Below, in pieces: positions 52,427 to 61,261 of a stretch of 64,000 bases of DNA (position 1 is the first letter of the stretch; each line of letters begins with the position of its first letter). Source of the stretch: Paenibacillus phyllosphaerae. GTDB lineage: Bacteria; Bacillota; Bacilli; Paenibacillales; Paenibacillaceae. The translations under genes were made by a program, and so were the position numbers. The DNA lies in NCBI RefSeq assembly GCF_014192105.1, contig NZ_JACHXK010000001.1:558001-622000 (forward strand), written 5' to 3'. The notes under the pieces are model-generated. The model had not been told where the DNA came from. It saw only the letters and a program-made list of their open reading frames with translations, and made no database searches.

Positions 52427-53671
52427 CTAATACGCGAGCGCATACAGCATATCCGTCAGCAGCATGACGCCGTCGCTCAATTGCTCTGGCGTAGAGTATT
52501 CGTCCGGCGAGTGGCTGATTCCCCCTCGGCTCGGGATAAAAATCATCGCCGTCTTCGCGACGCCTGTCAGCAGCTGGGCGTCATGCCCCGCTCCGCTGAC
52601 CATCCGCCTTGCGCTTACGCCTTGCTCTTGGCAGATACGCTCCAGCATGCCGGTGAGCTCAGGCGACATCGGGGCCGGCTCGGTCAACAGCCAGTTGACC
52701 GCCTGGAAAACAAGTTCCCGGCGCTCCGCGATAGCGGCCAGCTCCTGCAGAATCCGCTCGCTAACCTGCGTGAGCGCTACTCCGTCATCGAGCCGGATGT
52801 CGAGCGTGAAGCTCACGCGGCCGGCGATAACGTTCGGCGTATTCGGCTCGCACGTGATCTTGCCTACCGTCGCCACGAGCGGATCGCCATATTGAACCGC
52901 CAGCCGCTCGATCGCTACGACCATCTCCGCCGCCCCGGCAAGCGCATCGCGGCGAAGTCCCATCGGCGTCGTCCCCGTATGATTGCTCTCGCCCTCGAGC
53001 GTCACGATATACCGCTTCTGCCCGACGATCGTATCGACGATCCCGATGCGAAGCTGCTGGCGCTCCAGCACGATGCCTTGTTCGATATGCAATTCGACGA
53101 ACGCTTCAATATCTTGCCGCACGGGGTCTGGCTGCGCTGGGTCGCCGAATCCAGCCGCCTCCATCGCTTCGCGCAAGCTAATGCCGCTTGCGTCCGCAAT
53201 GGCATCCGCTTGATCCCAGCTATGGCTTCCGACGAGATGTCCGGATCCCCAGTACGTAAGCGGAAACCGGCTGCCTTCCTCCTCGCAAAAGGAGATGACC
53301 TCCAGCGTCCTCTTCGGCGGTCCATAGGCCTCGAGCAAATATTCGATGGCCGCAATGCCCGCGGCGACGCCATACGCCCCGTCATACCGACCGCCATTGA
53401 CGACGGTATCGATATGGGACCCCGTCACGATCGCCCCGGATCCCGAATCCGTTCCGGCCAGACGGCCAATTAAGTTGCCCGCCCGGTCGAAACGCGCTTC
53501 AAGCCCTGCCTTGCGCATCCGCTCCGCCAAAAAACGCTGCGCGTCCACCCATGGCTTCGTATAGAGAAGACGGGTAACGCCGCCGCTCTCTTCGGCTCCG
53601 AATACCGCCAGCTCATCCAGCAGCTGAAGCGTCGACTGAGCGGCCATATCCCGATGCTCCGACAGCTTCAT
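52427..53671 (-). CDS. pucF: Allantoate amidohydrolase PucF
   Basis: A 414-residue M20/amidase-hydantoinase protein. Metal ligands are visible in GSHIDTVVNGGRYDGAYGVAAG near 83, CEEEGSRFP near 130, and ELHIEQGIVLE near 193; the closing segment is SGAGHDAQLLTG with His near 375. It cleaves allantoate to ureidoglycine (or ureidoglycolate), CO2 and ammonia. The order pucH-pucF-pucG follows the pathway order. Confidence 0.9.
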   Translation of the reverse strand: MKLSEHRDMAAQSTLQLLDELAVFGAEESGGVTRLLYTKPWVDAQRFLAERMRKAGLEARFDRAGNLIGRLAGTDSGSGAIVTGSHIDTVVNGGRYDGAYGVAAGIAAIEYLLEAYGPPKRTLEVISFCEEEGSRFPLTYWGSGHLVGSHSWDQADAIADASGISLREAMEAAGFGDPAQPDPVRQDIEAFVELHIEQGIVLERQQLRIGIVDTIVGQKRYIVTLEGESNHTGTTPMGLRRDALAGAAEMVVAIERLAVQYGDPLVATVGKITCEPNTPNVIAGRVSFTLDIRLDDGVALTQVSERILQELAAIAERRELVFQAVNWLLTEPAPMSPELTGMLERICQEQGVSARRMVSGAGHDAQLLTGVAKTAMIFIPSRGGISHSPDEYSTPEQLSDGVMLLTDMLYALAY

Positions 53672-53744
53672 AGGCCTCCCCCTCCCATACTTTCACTCGA
53701 TTCCAGACTTGCTCCTCTACCTGCCCATCTCCACAACGCGGCGG

Positions 53745-55145
53745 TCAAGCATCAACAGCCGCACCAGCTGGCCTCACCATCACGCCGGACCCGGATTGAA
53801 TCAAGCCGGCTTCCCTGCTATAGACCAGCTGCCCACGCACAAGCGTCGCCTCGACGCGACATGGGATTTCCCAGCCGATGTAAGGGCTGTGTTTGTGGCG
53901 CTGCAGCAGATCTTCCTCCCGCAGCGTATAGGACGCATTCGGATCGATAATGGCCAGATCCGCATCGAAGCCGACGGCGATCTCGCCTTTGCGCGGATAG
54001 ATCGATAAGCGTTTGGCCGGGCCGGAGGACAGTACCTCCGCCATCCGGGTGAGCGGGATCCCCCGTTTAAGCGCTTCGCCCACCATAAGTTCCAGACTGC
54101 TCTGCGCGCCTGCGATCCCGCCCCATGCTTGCGAGAACGTCCGGCCGCCAGCCATATCCTTCAGTTCGAACGGACTCGGCGAATGATCGGAAGCGACGAC
54201 GTCGATCCTTCCTTCGGCCAGATGCGCCCACAGCCGTTCCACTTGATCGGAGCCGCGCAGCGGAGGCGCGCATTTCGCCACAGGTCCGAGGCGCACCATG
54301 TCTTCATCGGTCAGGAGCAAATAATGCGGACACGTCTCCACCGTCACCGGGGTCCCCCGCCGCTTCGCTTCCTCGATCAATTCCACGCCGTCGGCGCTGC
54401 TGATATGGACAAAGTGCAGCTTGCATCCCGTCTCTTCCGCCATCGCGATCGCCTTCGCCACCGCTTCGAGCTCGGCTTCGACCGGACGCGCCTGAATGAA
54501 CGCCCAAGCGTCGGCCCTTCCTTCGGCCGCCGCCTCGTCATGCAGTCTCGAAGTCATTTCATCGCTCTCCGCATGCAGCGCGACAAAGCTGTCCAGGGAA
54601 GCGATGACCTTCATTCCTTCGAATAAGGTCGCATCGTCCACCTCGCGGAAACGCCCTTCGCCTTCGCCTCCCGGATTCGACATGAACGCCTTAAAGCCAA
54701 TGACGCCGTCTTCATGCAGCTCTGCCAAATGATCGAGATTGCCCGGCACAAGCCCGCCCCAGATCGTGTAGTCGACCGCCGAGCTTCCGTCCGCAAGGGC
54801 AAGCTTCAGCTTCATCGCATCGCGCGTCACCGTTGGGGGATTGCCGTTCAGCGGCATATCCGCATAAGCGGTAATGCCGCCGGCGGCAAGCGCCGCCGAG
54901 CCGGTCGCAAAACCTTCCCAATGGCCGAAGTTCGGCTCATTTAGATGAACATGCATGTCGATCATCCCCGGCAATACCAGCTGACCAGCCGCATCCAGCA
55001 CGTGATTCGCAAGTTCTAGCGGAAGCGTCTCGGCGAGCGCGGCAATCCGGCCGGCCCGAATGCCGATATCCAGCTTGCGCACCTCCGCAGCCGTCACAAC
55101 TTCTCCGCCGCGAATGATCCAATCGTAACGCTCAACCTCTGCCAT
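53745..55145 (-). CDS. pucH: Allantoinase PucH
   Basis: A 466-residue cyclic amidohydrolase. The metal site is GMIDMHVHLNEPNFGHWEGF near 64, the usual carbamylated-lysine segment is GVIGFKAFMSN near 150, and further histidines are in ALHAESDEM and LHFVHISSADG; the Asp is in VVASDHSPSPF near 315. It opens the allantoin ring to allantoate. It starts 14 bp after the pucM stop. Confidence 0.93.
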   Translation of the reverse strand: MAEVERYDWIIRGGEVVTAAEVRKLDIGIRAGRIAALAETLPLELANHVLDAAGQLVLPGMIDMHVHLNEPNFGHWEGFATGSAALAAGGITAYADMPLNGNPPTVTRDAMKLKLALADGSSAVDYTIWGGLVPGNLDHLAELHEDGVIGFKAFMSNPGGEGEGRFREVDDATLFEGMKVIASLDSFVALHAESDEMTSRLHDEAAAEGRADAWAFIQARPVEAELEAVAKAIAMAEETGCKLHFVHISSADGVELIEEAKRRGTPVTVETCPHYLLLTDEDMVRLGPVAKCAPPLRGSDQVERLWAHLAEGRIDVVASDHSPSPFELKDMAGGRTFSQAWGGIAGAQSSLELMVGEALKRGIPLTRMAEVLSSGPAKRLSIYPRKGEIAVGFDADLAIIDPNASYTLREEDLLQRHKHSPYIGWEIPCRVEATLVRGQLVYSREAGLIQSGSGVMVRPAGAAVDA

Positions 55146-55159
55146 GACGAACTCCCCCT

Positions 55160-55531
55160 TTAGCTGCCTCGGTACGTGCTATAGCCGCCGGGAGCAACCA
55201 AGAGCGGCACATGATAATGCGCATTCGGATCCGCTACCCGGAACCGGACCGGCACTTGATCGAGGAACGATTCTCCAAGCGCAGTAACGCCCCGGTCCGC
55301 AAAATACTCGCCAGCCGCGAATACCAGTTCATAAACGCCCGGTACCAGCTCCTCGCCTTGCAGCAGAGGACCATCTGCTCTTCCGTCATCGTTCGTGCGA
55401 ATCTCCTTGATCAGGACGGTTCCACCCGTTCCCCCATCTGCCTGTGGCACCTGCCACAGCTCGATCCGGAAACCGACGGCCGGACCGCCGGCGGCCATAT
55501 CCAGCACATGCGTCGTTAATCTGCCGCTCAT
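55160..55531 (-). CDS. pucM: 5-hydroxyisourate hydrolase PucM
   Basis: A 123-residue transthyretin-like enzyme with TTHVLDMAAGGPAVGFRIEL at the start, the Arg of TNDDGRADGPLL near 46, the His of NAHYHVPLLVAPGGYSTYRGS and the C-terminal YRGS tetrapeptide that marks HIU hydrolases. It converts hydroxyisourate, the urate oxidase product, to OHCU, which the next enzyme decarboxylates. Confidence 0.95.
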   Translation of the reverse strand: MSGRLTTHVLDMAAGGPAVGFRIELWQVPQADGGTGGTVLIKEIRTNDDGRADGPLLQGEELVPGVYELVFAAGEYFADRGVTALGESFLDQVPVRFRVADPNAHYHVPLLVAPGGYSTYRGS

Positions 55532-55604
55532 GAATCGCTCTCCTCCCCCATGCTACGGACGAAGGCGGGATACCCCGCCCTTCCCAATCTGCTCGCCTTA
55601 TGCG

Positions 55605-56105
55605 TTATCCTTCAATGAGATCATCGAGGCGCAGCCGCGTAATCCGCGTGATCTGACGAATCGCCTCGGCACGTTCCTCATCGACCGCATTATTGATCCT
55701 GACTTTCATCGCTTCCTCGATATCCGCTCTCGTCCTGCCGCGAACGGCGAAGATGAACGGGAATCCGAACTTCTCCATATACGTATCGTTCATCCGCGTA
55801 AACCATTCGAACTCTTCCGGGGTCAGCCGGTCAAGTCCTACGCCTTGTTGCTCTTTGGCCGAGTTCTCGCCGACAGACAATCTCGTCGCCAGATTCGGGT
55901 GTCTGCGAATGAACGCCAGCTCCTCATCGTTCGGCGCTTCCTTCACGATCCGCAGCATCGCCGCATGCAGCTCATCCAATGTTTCGTAAGGACGGCCAGC
56001 CGCCGCCTGCTCCGCCACCCAAGGCGAATTCTCGAACACCTCGCTCAGGAACGAAGCGAACTCTTCTTGCGATAATGCATTTAATTCCGACATGCTCTTC
56101 TTCAT
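55605..56105 (-). CDS. OHCU decarboxylase (UraD-type, PucL N-terminal domain equivalent)
   Basis: A 166-residue protein, all helical. It has FVEN-like FENSPWVAEQAAAGRPY near 27, LAFIRRHPNLA near 66 and the catalytic-region GLDRLTPEEFEWFTRMNDTYMEKFGFPFIFAVRG. It makes (S)-allantoin from OHCU. In B. subtilis this domain is fused to urate oxidase in PucL; here it stands alone. ATG 56105 overlaps the previous stop as ATGA and has GAGGGG at 8 bases. Confidence 0.92.
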   Translation of the reverse strand: MKKSMSELNALSQEEFASFLSEVFENSPWVAEQAAAGRPYETLDELHAAMLRIVKEAPNDEELAFIRRHPNLATRLSVGENSAKEQQGVGLDRLTPEEFEWFTRMNDTYMEKFGFPFIFAVRGRTRADIEEAMKVRINNAVDEERAEAIRQITRITRLRLDDLIEG

Positions 56106-56593
56106 TGCCAATACCCCTCATGCGCCGCCACCGCTTCTTCTTCAACTTCCGGGAACGGACCGACTACCGTGATCGGCTTGTTCCCGCGTGCGAAAACTTC
56201 CCGGCATGGCAGATCTAGCGTCGGATTCTGCTCATCTTCGCCGGTCAGCTCGGCCAGCCTTTTCTCCGAAATGCCATAGACAACCCGGCCGACATTGCCC
56301 CAATATATCGATCCCGCGCACATTGCGCAAGGTTCTGCCGACGTATACAGCGTACATGCCCACAATTCCTTCTTGCTATATTTGGCCGAGGCCGCTTCCA
56401 TTAACGTCGTCTCCGCATGCCCGGTACAGTTCGACTGCGTAATCTCGATATTGCCCTGCTCGAGCAGAATCTCCCCGCCCGGTCCGGCCAGCAGCGCCCC
56501 GAATGGCGTATTGCCCGACTCCCGTGCTGCGATAGACAGCTCGACGCACCGCTTCAGCAGGCGGATATGAATCTCTCTTTCACGTTCATCCAC
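56102..56593 (-). CDS. guaD: CMP/dCMP-type deaminase, probable guanine deaminase GuaD
   Basis: A 163-residue zinc deaminase. Zinc ligands are the His of CTGHAETTLM near 58 and the cysteines of SAEPCAMCAGSIYW near 90; the proton-shuttle Glu follows the His. Length and context match B. subtilis GuaD, which makes xanthine from guanine, though other nucleobase deaminases are possible. First gene of the purine operon. The GTG start has GGGAGG at 8 bases. Confidence 0.85.
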   Translation of the reverse strand: MDEREREIHIRLLKRCVELSIAARESGNTPFGALLAGPGGEILLEQGNIEITQSNCTGHAETTLMEAASAKYSKKELWACTLYTSAEPCAMCAGSIYWGNVGRVVYGISEKRLAELTGEDEQNPTLDLPCREVFARGNKPITVVGPFPEVEEEAVAAHEGYWQ

Positions 56594-56632
56594 GCGTAAC
56601 GCCTCCCTGAATTATCGATTCGAATTACTCCC

Positions 56633-56662
56633 ACTATAAGTTGGTCTATCTTACAGCGTCAA
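56633..56662 (-). promoter_or_regulatory. Promoter of the purine operon
   Basis: On the minus strand TTGACG (56657-56662), 18-base spacer, TATAGT (56633-56638). Confidence 0.75.
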
Positions 56663-56672
56663 TTAATCTGAC
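56658..56672. promoter_or_regulatory. Predicted PucR operator, purine operon
   Basis: GTCAA-TTAAT-CTGAC; overlaps the -35 hexamer exactly as at the transporter operon. Confidence 0.65.
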
Positions 56673-56734
56673 ATACTATTGGCGTTCGCTCTAAAAGGTA
56701 TCTGTTTTCATTGTGCACCGTGCCTCTAGAGACG

Positions 56735-56763
56735 CAAAAAGCGTGATGGACCTGCCATCACGC
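56735..56763 (-). terminator. Terminator of pucR
   Basis: On the minus strand GCGTGATGG-cagg-(T)CCATCACGC followed by T5. Confidence 0.88.
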
Positions 56764-56807
56764 CTTACCGCACACGCCCGACAGACGAGCGCCTTTATGC
56801 TCCGACA

Positions 56808-58382
56808 TTATCGCTCAAGCCGCTTGCGGAAGACGAAGGCCAGCTTCAAGCGCATAAGGTCGTTCATTTTTTTGAAATCGACGTTCAGCAGCTCGCTCAG
56901 CTTCTCGATTCGGTAGGTTGCCGTATTGCGGTGGATGAAGAGCCGCTTCGCCGTCTCGCCTAGCTGGCCGTCGCATTCGAGGTAAGTCTCGAGCGTGCGC
57001 AGCATCTCCTGCGCATACTCCGGTTCCTTCTCGAGCAGACTGCCGAGCCATCGGTCGCAGAACGTCTTCATCCGCGTCTCGGATACCTGTTCGAAGACAA
57101 GCGCCAGATCGAGCGAGTCGTAGCTGATAATCGAGTCGCCCAGCTCCCAATCCGAAGCCAGCTGACGCGCGCGGCAGCATTCGTCGAACGATTCGAACAG
57201 GTGATCGGCGCGCCTTTTGCGGCTGGAGATAATTGACTGCGGTTCATAACCGCGCTTCCATCCGTCGAAGCAGGAGATGAGCGCCGTCTTCACTTTCTCT
57301 TCCGCCTGGCCGTCCGGATCCGGCACCAGCGAGACAAGGCCGTCGTCCAACACGACGTGAACCCCTTGCAGCTCCTGCATCCGGGCATGGCTCAAGCACG
57401 CGGTCTTCAAGCTCTCGAGCAGCTCGAGCCGCTTCTTGCCGTCGAGCGCAGCGCGAAGATCCGTCACGACGCAGCGGTAAGGCTGGTTCAGCAAGTCGAT
57501 TTCCCATCGCTCCGCATACGTCTGCAGGGCGGCCAGCGGCAAGCCATGCTTCAGGTAACGCTTGAGCAGTTGGGCGAAATCCTTTTGCACCGAGATGGCG
57601 AAGTAATCTTCGAGCTTCAGATTGGTATGGTGCGCGATCAGCTCGGCCGCCTGCGAATACAACCCCTCTTCCATCGAAGAGAGGAACGGCTGCGCGCTGA
57701 AAAAGAGGGCGAATCCCGTGCATTCCTGCTGGCGCATAAGCGGAATCCGGTAGGCCTGCCACTCCGGCGCCTTCATCCACTGTTGCTGGATCGGCCACGG
57801 CCGCTTGGCGAGCAGCTGCTCATCCGGAATGCCCGATGAATTGAACATCATCTGGCCGCGCGAACCGATGACGGCGATCGGATAACCGATCACCTCGGCG
57901 ACCGATTCGAACAGGCTGCCGATCGGCTCGGACTGCAGCGCGTAACGCATGAGGCGGACCTGCTTGCCCATAATGTCCTGCAGCGCGCCGGTGTTGCGCT
58001 TCATCTCGTCGCGGAACAGCCCGCCCATTTGGTCCGAGAACGTAAATTGATACGGTAGCTCGATCAGCGGGAAGCCCAGCTCGTTCGCCTTCACGATCAG
58101 ATTCTCCGGCACCTGGGTCCAGAAGCGCCCGAGCTTGATGCCAAGCCCCGACGAGCCGCACTGGTTCAGCTTGTAGATCAGCTTCTCCGCATCCTCGGGA
58201 TGGTCCTTAATCAGATAGGCCGTCGTGAACAGCATCTCGCCTTCCTTGATCCAGTCCGTTATATCCGGCGCGTCCATCACGTTGACGGATTTCACGATCC
58301 TTCGCTTACCCGCTTCTCCCGCAATCAACTTCGCTTCGGTCAATGGGTAGACCGACAACGCTTGTTCAACGGTCATATACAT
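56808..58382 (-). CDS. pucR: Purine catabolism regulator PucR
   Basis: A 524-residue PucR/CdaR-type regulator. The N-terminal purine-catabolism domain (about 1-125) has MTVEQALSVYPLTEAKLIAG and ELGFPLIELPYQFTFSDQ; a GAF-like middle follows. The C-terminal PucR helix-turn-helix has ETYLECDGQLGETAKRLFIHRNTATYRIEKLSELL. In B. subtilis PucR activates the puc genes in response to allantoin-type compounds. ATG 58382 has GGGGGTG at about 7 bases. A predicted operator lies in its own promoter region, which suggests autoregulation. Confidence 0.93.
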   Translation of the reverse strand: MYMTVEQALSVYPLTEAKLIAGEAGKRRIVKSVNVMDAPDITDWIKEGEMLFTTAYLIKDHPEDAEKLIYKLNQCGSSGLGIKLGRFWTQVPENLIVKANELGFPLIELPYQFTFSDQMGGLFRDEMKRNTGALQDIMGKQVRLMRYALQSEPIGSLFESVAEVIGYPIAVIGSRGQMMFNSSGIPDEQLLAKRPWPIQQQWMKAPEWQAYRIPLMRQQECTGFALFFSAQPFLSSMEEGLYSQAAELIAHHTNLKLEDYFAISVQKDFAQLLKRYLKHGLPLAALQTYAERWEIDLLNQPYRCVVTDLRAALDGKKRLELLESLKTACLSHARMQELQGVHVVLDDGLVSLVPDPDGQAEEKVKTALISCFDGWKRGYEPQSIISSRKRRADHLFESFDECCRARQLASDWELGDSIISYDSLDLALVFEQVSETRMKTFCDRWLGSLLEKEPEYAQEMLRTLETYLECDGQLGETAKRLFIHRNTATYRIEKLSELLNVDFKKMNDLMRLKLAFVFRKRLER

Positions 58383-58469
58383 CTCAGCGCACCCCCGTAT
58401 CTCTATACTCGGATCTAATGTCATTTAACCTTACATTATGGTATAAGAGGAGGAATTTCAAGCCATAAT

Positions 58470-58484
58470 GTTAAGTTTTCTAAC
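58470..58484. promoter_or_regulatory. Predicted PucR operator, pucR promoter
   Basis: GTTAA-GTTTT-CTAAC; 9 bases upstream of a TTGAAA -35 (58456-58461, minus strand). Confidence 0.6.
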
Positions 58485-58505
58485 ATTTATTTTGGGGGAT
58501 GTTCA

Positions 58506-58542
58506 CAAAAAATGACGCCGCAGGCTATCGCCCGCAGCGCCA
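58506..58542 (-). terminator. Terminator of the GGT-like gene
   Basis: On the minus strand GGCGCTGCGGGC-gata-GCCTGCGGCGTC with G-T pairs, then T6. Confidence 0.8.
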
Positions 58543-58631
58543 TCGTCAATTGGTTACAGCCTCATTGGATGCTGTGTCATCATTGCTCGAACTTACAACT
58601 ATAAGTGCAATTCGCTCTTTATCTCTTTCGG

Positions 58632-60230
58632 CTACCAGCCGATCACCGATCCGTCGCTTCGCGGATCCGCCGCGCCGCTGATCACGCCGCTTGCATCGAT
58701 CGCGATGCCTTGCGACTGGCCGGTCCGGCCATCCCAGGCGTCCAGCACCTCGACCTGATGGCCCATCGCGCGCAGCCGTTCTACCGTTACGTCGCCGCAG
58801 CGGCTCTCGACCTTCAGCGTATCGCTCTCCTCTCCCCAGGTACGGCCGTAGATAAACCGCGGCAGTCCGATCGCCTCTTGGATCGTGAGCCCGTAGTCCA
58901 GCACGCCGGTCACGACCGACAGCTGGGTCTGCGGCTGCCCTTCGCCCCCCTGCGTCCCGTAGAGCAGGCAAGGCTTCCCATCCCTTGCCACCATCGCCGG
59001 CATCAGCGTATGGAAAGAACGCTTGCACGGCTCCAGCACGTTCGGCGAGGCGGGATCGAAGGTGAAGAAGGAACCCCGATTCTGCATGATGACACCGGTG
59101 TCTCCCGGGATATAGGCTGCCCCAAAATCGTAATATAAGCTCTGGATAAAGGAGACGGCGTTTCCTTCCTCATCCACGACGGCCGCGTACGCGGTATCCT
59201 GCCCCATCGCCTGCGACAAGAAGGACGCCGCTTGCGAGCCCGATTGCACGACCTCCTCCCACAGCTGGTCGCCGAATTCCTTGGACAAGAGACGTCCCAT
59301 CGGTATCGCTTTGAAATCCGGGTCGGTCAGCACTGCGTCCCGCTCGCGGAACGCCTTCTTCACCACCTCAACGGCGAGATGGTAGAAGTCGGCCGATTCG
59401 CGGGGAATCTCGCCAAGCCCCACATGCTCGAGCATGTTCATCATCATGAGAAGGGAGAATCCTTGCGAGTTAGGCGGCATTTGGTACAGGTCATAGCCGC
59501 GATACGTAACCGTAAGCGGCGTTACCCATTCCCCGTAGTGGCTGCGGAAATCCTCCTCGCGCAGCAAGCCTCCGTCCGCCTCGATCGCTTCGGCCAAGCT
59601 CAGCATCAAACCGCCTTTATAGAATGCGTCCCTACCTTCGGTCTGGATCGTCCGAAGCGTCCGGACGAGATCCGGTTGAATAAGCCGATCCCCTTCCTCG
59701 AGCAGTTCTCCGTCATCGCGGAGAAACAGCTTGGCAAGCGGACGATGCGCCCGAATAAGCGACTCGTCCTTCAGAATCCATTCCCGCAGGTGGCGCGAAA
59801 CCGGGAACCCTTCTTCCGCATACTGAATCGCGGGCGCGAGCAGATCCGCCCATGGCAGCTTGCCGTAACGACTCCATACGCTCCACCATGCGTCGACCAT
59901 CCCCGGCACCGTAATGGCGCTGTCTACGCCGCGCTGCGGGATTTGGTTCATCCCTTTGGCAAGATAATAATCAGGCTCCGCCAGCTTCGCGGATCGCCCG
60001 CTTCCGTTATATCCTTGGAACTGCTTCGTATCGGCATGATAGCACATGAAGAAAGCATCGCCGCCCAGCCCTGTCATATGGGGGTACACGACGGCAAGCG
60101 CCGCGCTGATCGCAACGGAAGCGTCGAACGCATTGCCTCCCTGGCGAAGGATCGCGGCGCCTACCGAGCTGGCCAAATAATGCGGCGCAGCCACCATGGC
60201 CCGATAGACCTTAGGCATAATATTGTGCAT
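58632..60230 (-). CDS. Gamma-glutamyltransferase-family protein (YwrD-like)
   Basis: A 532-residue Ntn-hydrolase of the GGT family. The start of the large subunit is VAAPHYLASSVGAAILRQGGNAFDASVA, and the predicted self-processing Thr is in GQDTAYAAVVDEEGNAVSFIQSLY near residue 340. No signal peptide is seen, unlike classical secreted GGT, so it resembles B. subtilis YwrD. The substrate is unknown. Its promoter carries a PucR-type palindrome, suggesting a role in nitrogen recovery with the puc genes. GGGGGAGG is 7 bases before ATG 60230. Confidence 0.88.
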   Translation of the reverse strand: MHNIMPKVYRAMVAAPHYLASSVGAAILRQGGNAFDASVAISAALAVVYPHMTGLGGDAFFMCYHADTKQFQGYNGSGRSAKLAEPDYYLAKGMNQIPQRGVDSAITVPGMVDAWWSVWSRYGKLPWADLLAPAIQYAEEGFPVSRHLREWILKDESLIRAHRPLAKLFLRDDGELLEEGDRLIQPDLVRTLRTIQTEGRDAFYKGGLMLSLAEAIEADGGLLREEDFRSHYGEWVTPLTVTYRGYDLYQMPPNSQGFSLLMMMNMLEHVGLGEIPRESADFYHLAVEVVKKAFRERDAVLTDPDFKAIPMGRLLSKEFGDQLWEEVVQSGSQAASFLSQAMGQDTAYAAVVDEEGNAVSFIQSLYYDFGAAYIPGDTGVIMQNRGSFFTFDPASPNVLEPCKRSFHTLMPAMVARDGKPCLLYGTQGGEGQPQTQLSVVTGVLDYGLTIQEAIGLPRFIYGRTWGEESDTLKVESRCGDVTVERLRAMGHQVEVLDAWDGRTGQSQGIAIDASGVISGAADPRSDGSVIGW

Positions 60231-60295
60231 CTCATTCCCTCCCCCTAAGTGACTTGCAGCTACCGTCCGCTTGGAACGGTTCAATGATTGCTCTC

Positions 60296-60324
60296 ATTGT
60301 AGTGCCAGTCACAGCCGTATACAA
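60296..60324 (-). promoter_or_regulatory. Probable promoter of the GGT-like gene
   Basis: On the minus strand TTGTAT (60319-60324), 17-base spacer, TACAAT (60296-60301). The -35 is weak, as expected for an activated promoter. Confidence 0.5.
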
Positions 60325-60343
60325 TCGGCAGAAGGAGCTTTTT

Positions 60344-60358
60344 GTTAGTTATTCTAAC
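60344..60358. promoter_or_regulatory. Predicted PucR operator, GGT-like gene
   Basis: GTTAG-TTATT-CTAAC, a perfect 5-5-5 palindrome, about 20 bases upstream of the -35. Confidence 0.65.
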
Positions 60359-60536
60359 ATGAGCCGCTTATTTTGGTAGCGATGCACGATGCCCGCCTTT
60401 TTCACCCTTGTCCGGATTAGGATAGCGCCCCCGCGGAATGAACATATTACACGTGGAACCAGATGGGGTGGTTCGAACGGCTATAGGCCGATCAGCATTC
60501 CATCAAGAAGCCATATCATAAAGGAGCGTTCTCTCG

Positions 60537-61163
60537 ATGAAGAAAAGGATTCTGGCCGCCTTGCTGGCTCTTGCCATGCTCCCGGCCGCCGCTGGCGCCG
60601 TTCACGCCGCGCCTGCCGATACGGACACGTATACCGTTAAGCCCGGCGACACGATGTGGATCATATCGGTCAAGTATCAGATCGGCTTATCCGAAATCAT
60701 CAATGCTAACCCTAGCATTGCCAACCCGCACTGGATTTACCCGGGACAAAGGCTGACGATTCCGCTCATGACCGGGACCAAATCGGTCGAATCGCAGGTC
60801 GCCCAGCTCGTGAACGCCGAACGGGCCAAAGCCGGCCTCAAGCCGCTTACGCTGAACTGGCAGCTGTCCCGCGTAGCCCGCGTCAAGTCCGAAGATATGC
60901 GCGACAAAGCCTACTTCTCCCACCAGTCGCCGACTTACGGCAGCCCGTTCGAAATGATGAAGGCGTTCGGCCTCTCGTACTCGTACGCCGGCGAGAATAT
61001 CGCCGCTGGCCAGACGACGGCCCAAGCGGTCATGACTTCCTGGATGAACAGTCCCGGCCATAAAGCGAATATCCTGAGCCCGAACTTCACGGAGATCGGC
61101 GTCGGCTATGCCGCTGGCGGCAGCATGCGCCATTACTGGACGCAGCAGTTCATCAAGCCTTGA
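60537..61163 (+). CDS. Secreted LysM and CAP/SCP-domain protein (YkwD-like)
   Basis: A 208-residue secreted protein. Signal peptide 1-25; LysM at about 31-76 (TYTVKPGDTMWIISVKYQIGLSEIINANP); CAP domain at about 85-206 (QLVNAERAKAGLKPLTLNWQLSRVARVKSEDM; YFSHQSPTYGSPFEMM; AGENIAAGQ; SPGHKANILSPNFTEIGVGYA). The LysM should anchor it to peptidoglycan. Such proteins are often spore-associated in Bacillales; function unclear. AAAGGAG precedes the ATG. Confidence 0.9.
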   Translation: MKKRILAALLALAMLPAAAGAVHAAPADTDTYTVKPGDTMWIISVKYQIGLSEIINANPSIANPHWIYPGQRLTIPLMTGTKSVESQVAQLVNAERAKAGLKPLTLNWQLSRVARVKSEDMRDKAYFSHQSPTYGSPFEMMKAFGLSYSYAGENIAAGQTTAQAVMTSWMNSPGHKANILSPNFTEIGVGYAAGGSMRHYWTQQFIKP

Positions 61164-61206
61164 TTAGGCATTAATCGACATTCACCGATACGATACGCAT
61201 GACGCA

Positions 61207-61245
61207 AGCAAAGCCGCTTCCTTGTCGGGAGCGGCTTTGCTTTTG
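61207..61245. terminator. Bidirectional terminator
   Basis: GCAAAGCCGCTTCC...GGGAGCGGCTTTGC with T4 on the plus strand; convergent genes on each side. Confidence 0.88.
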
Positions 61246-61261
61246 CGTAGTTGAGGCATTG

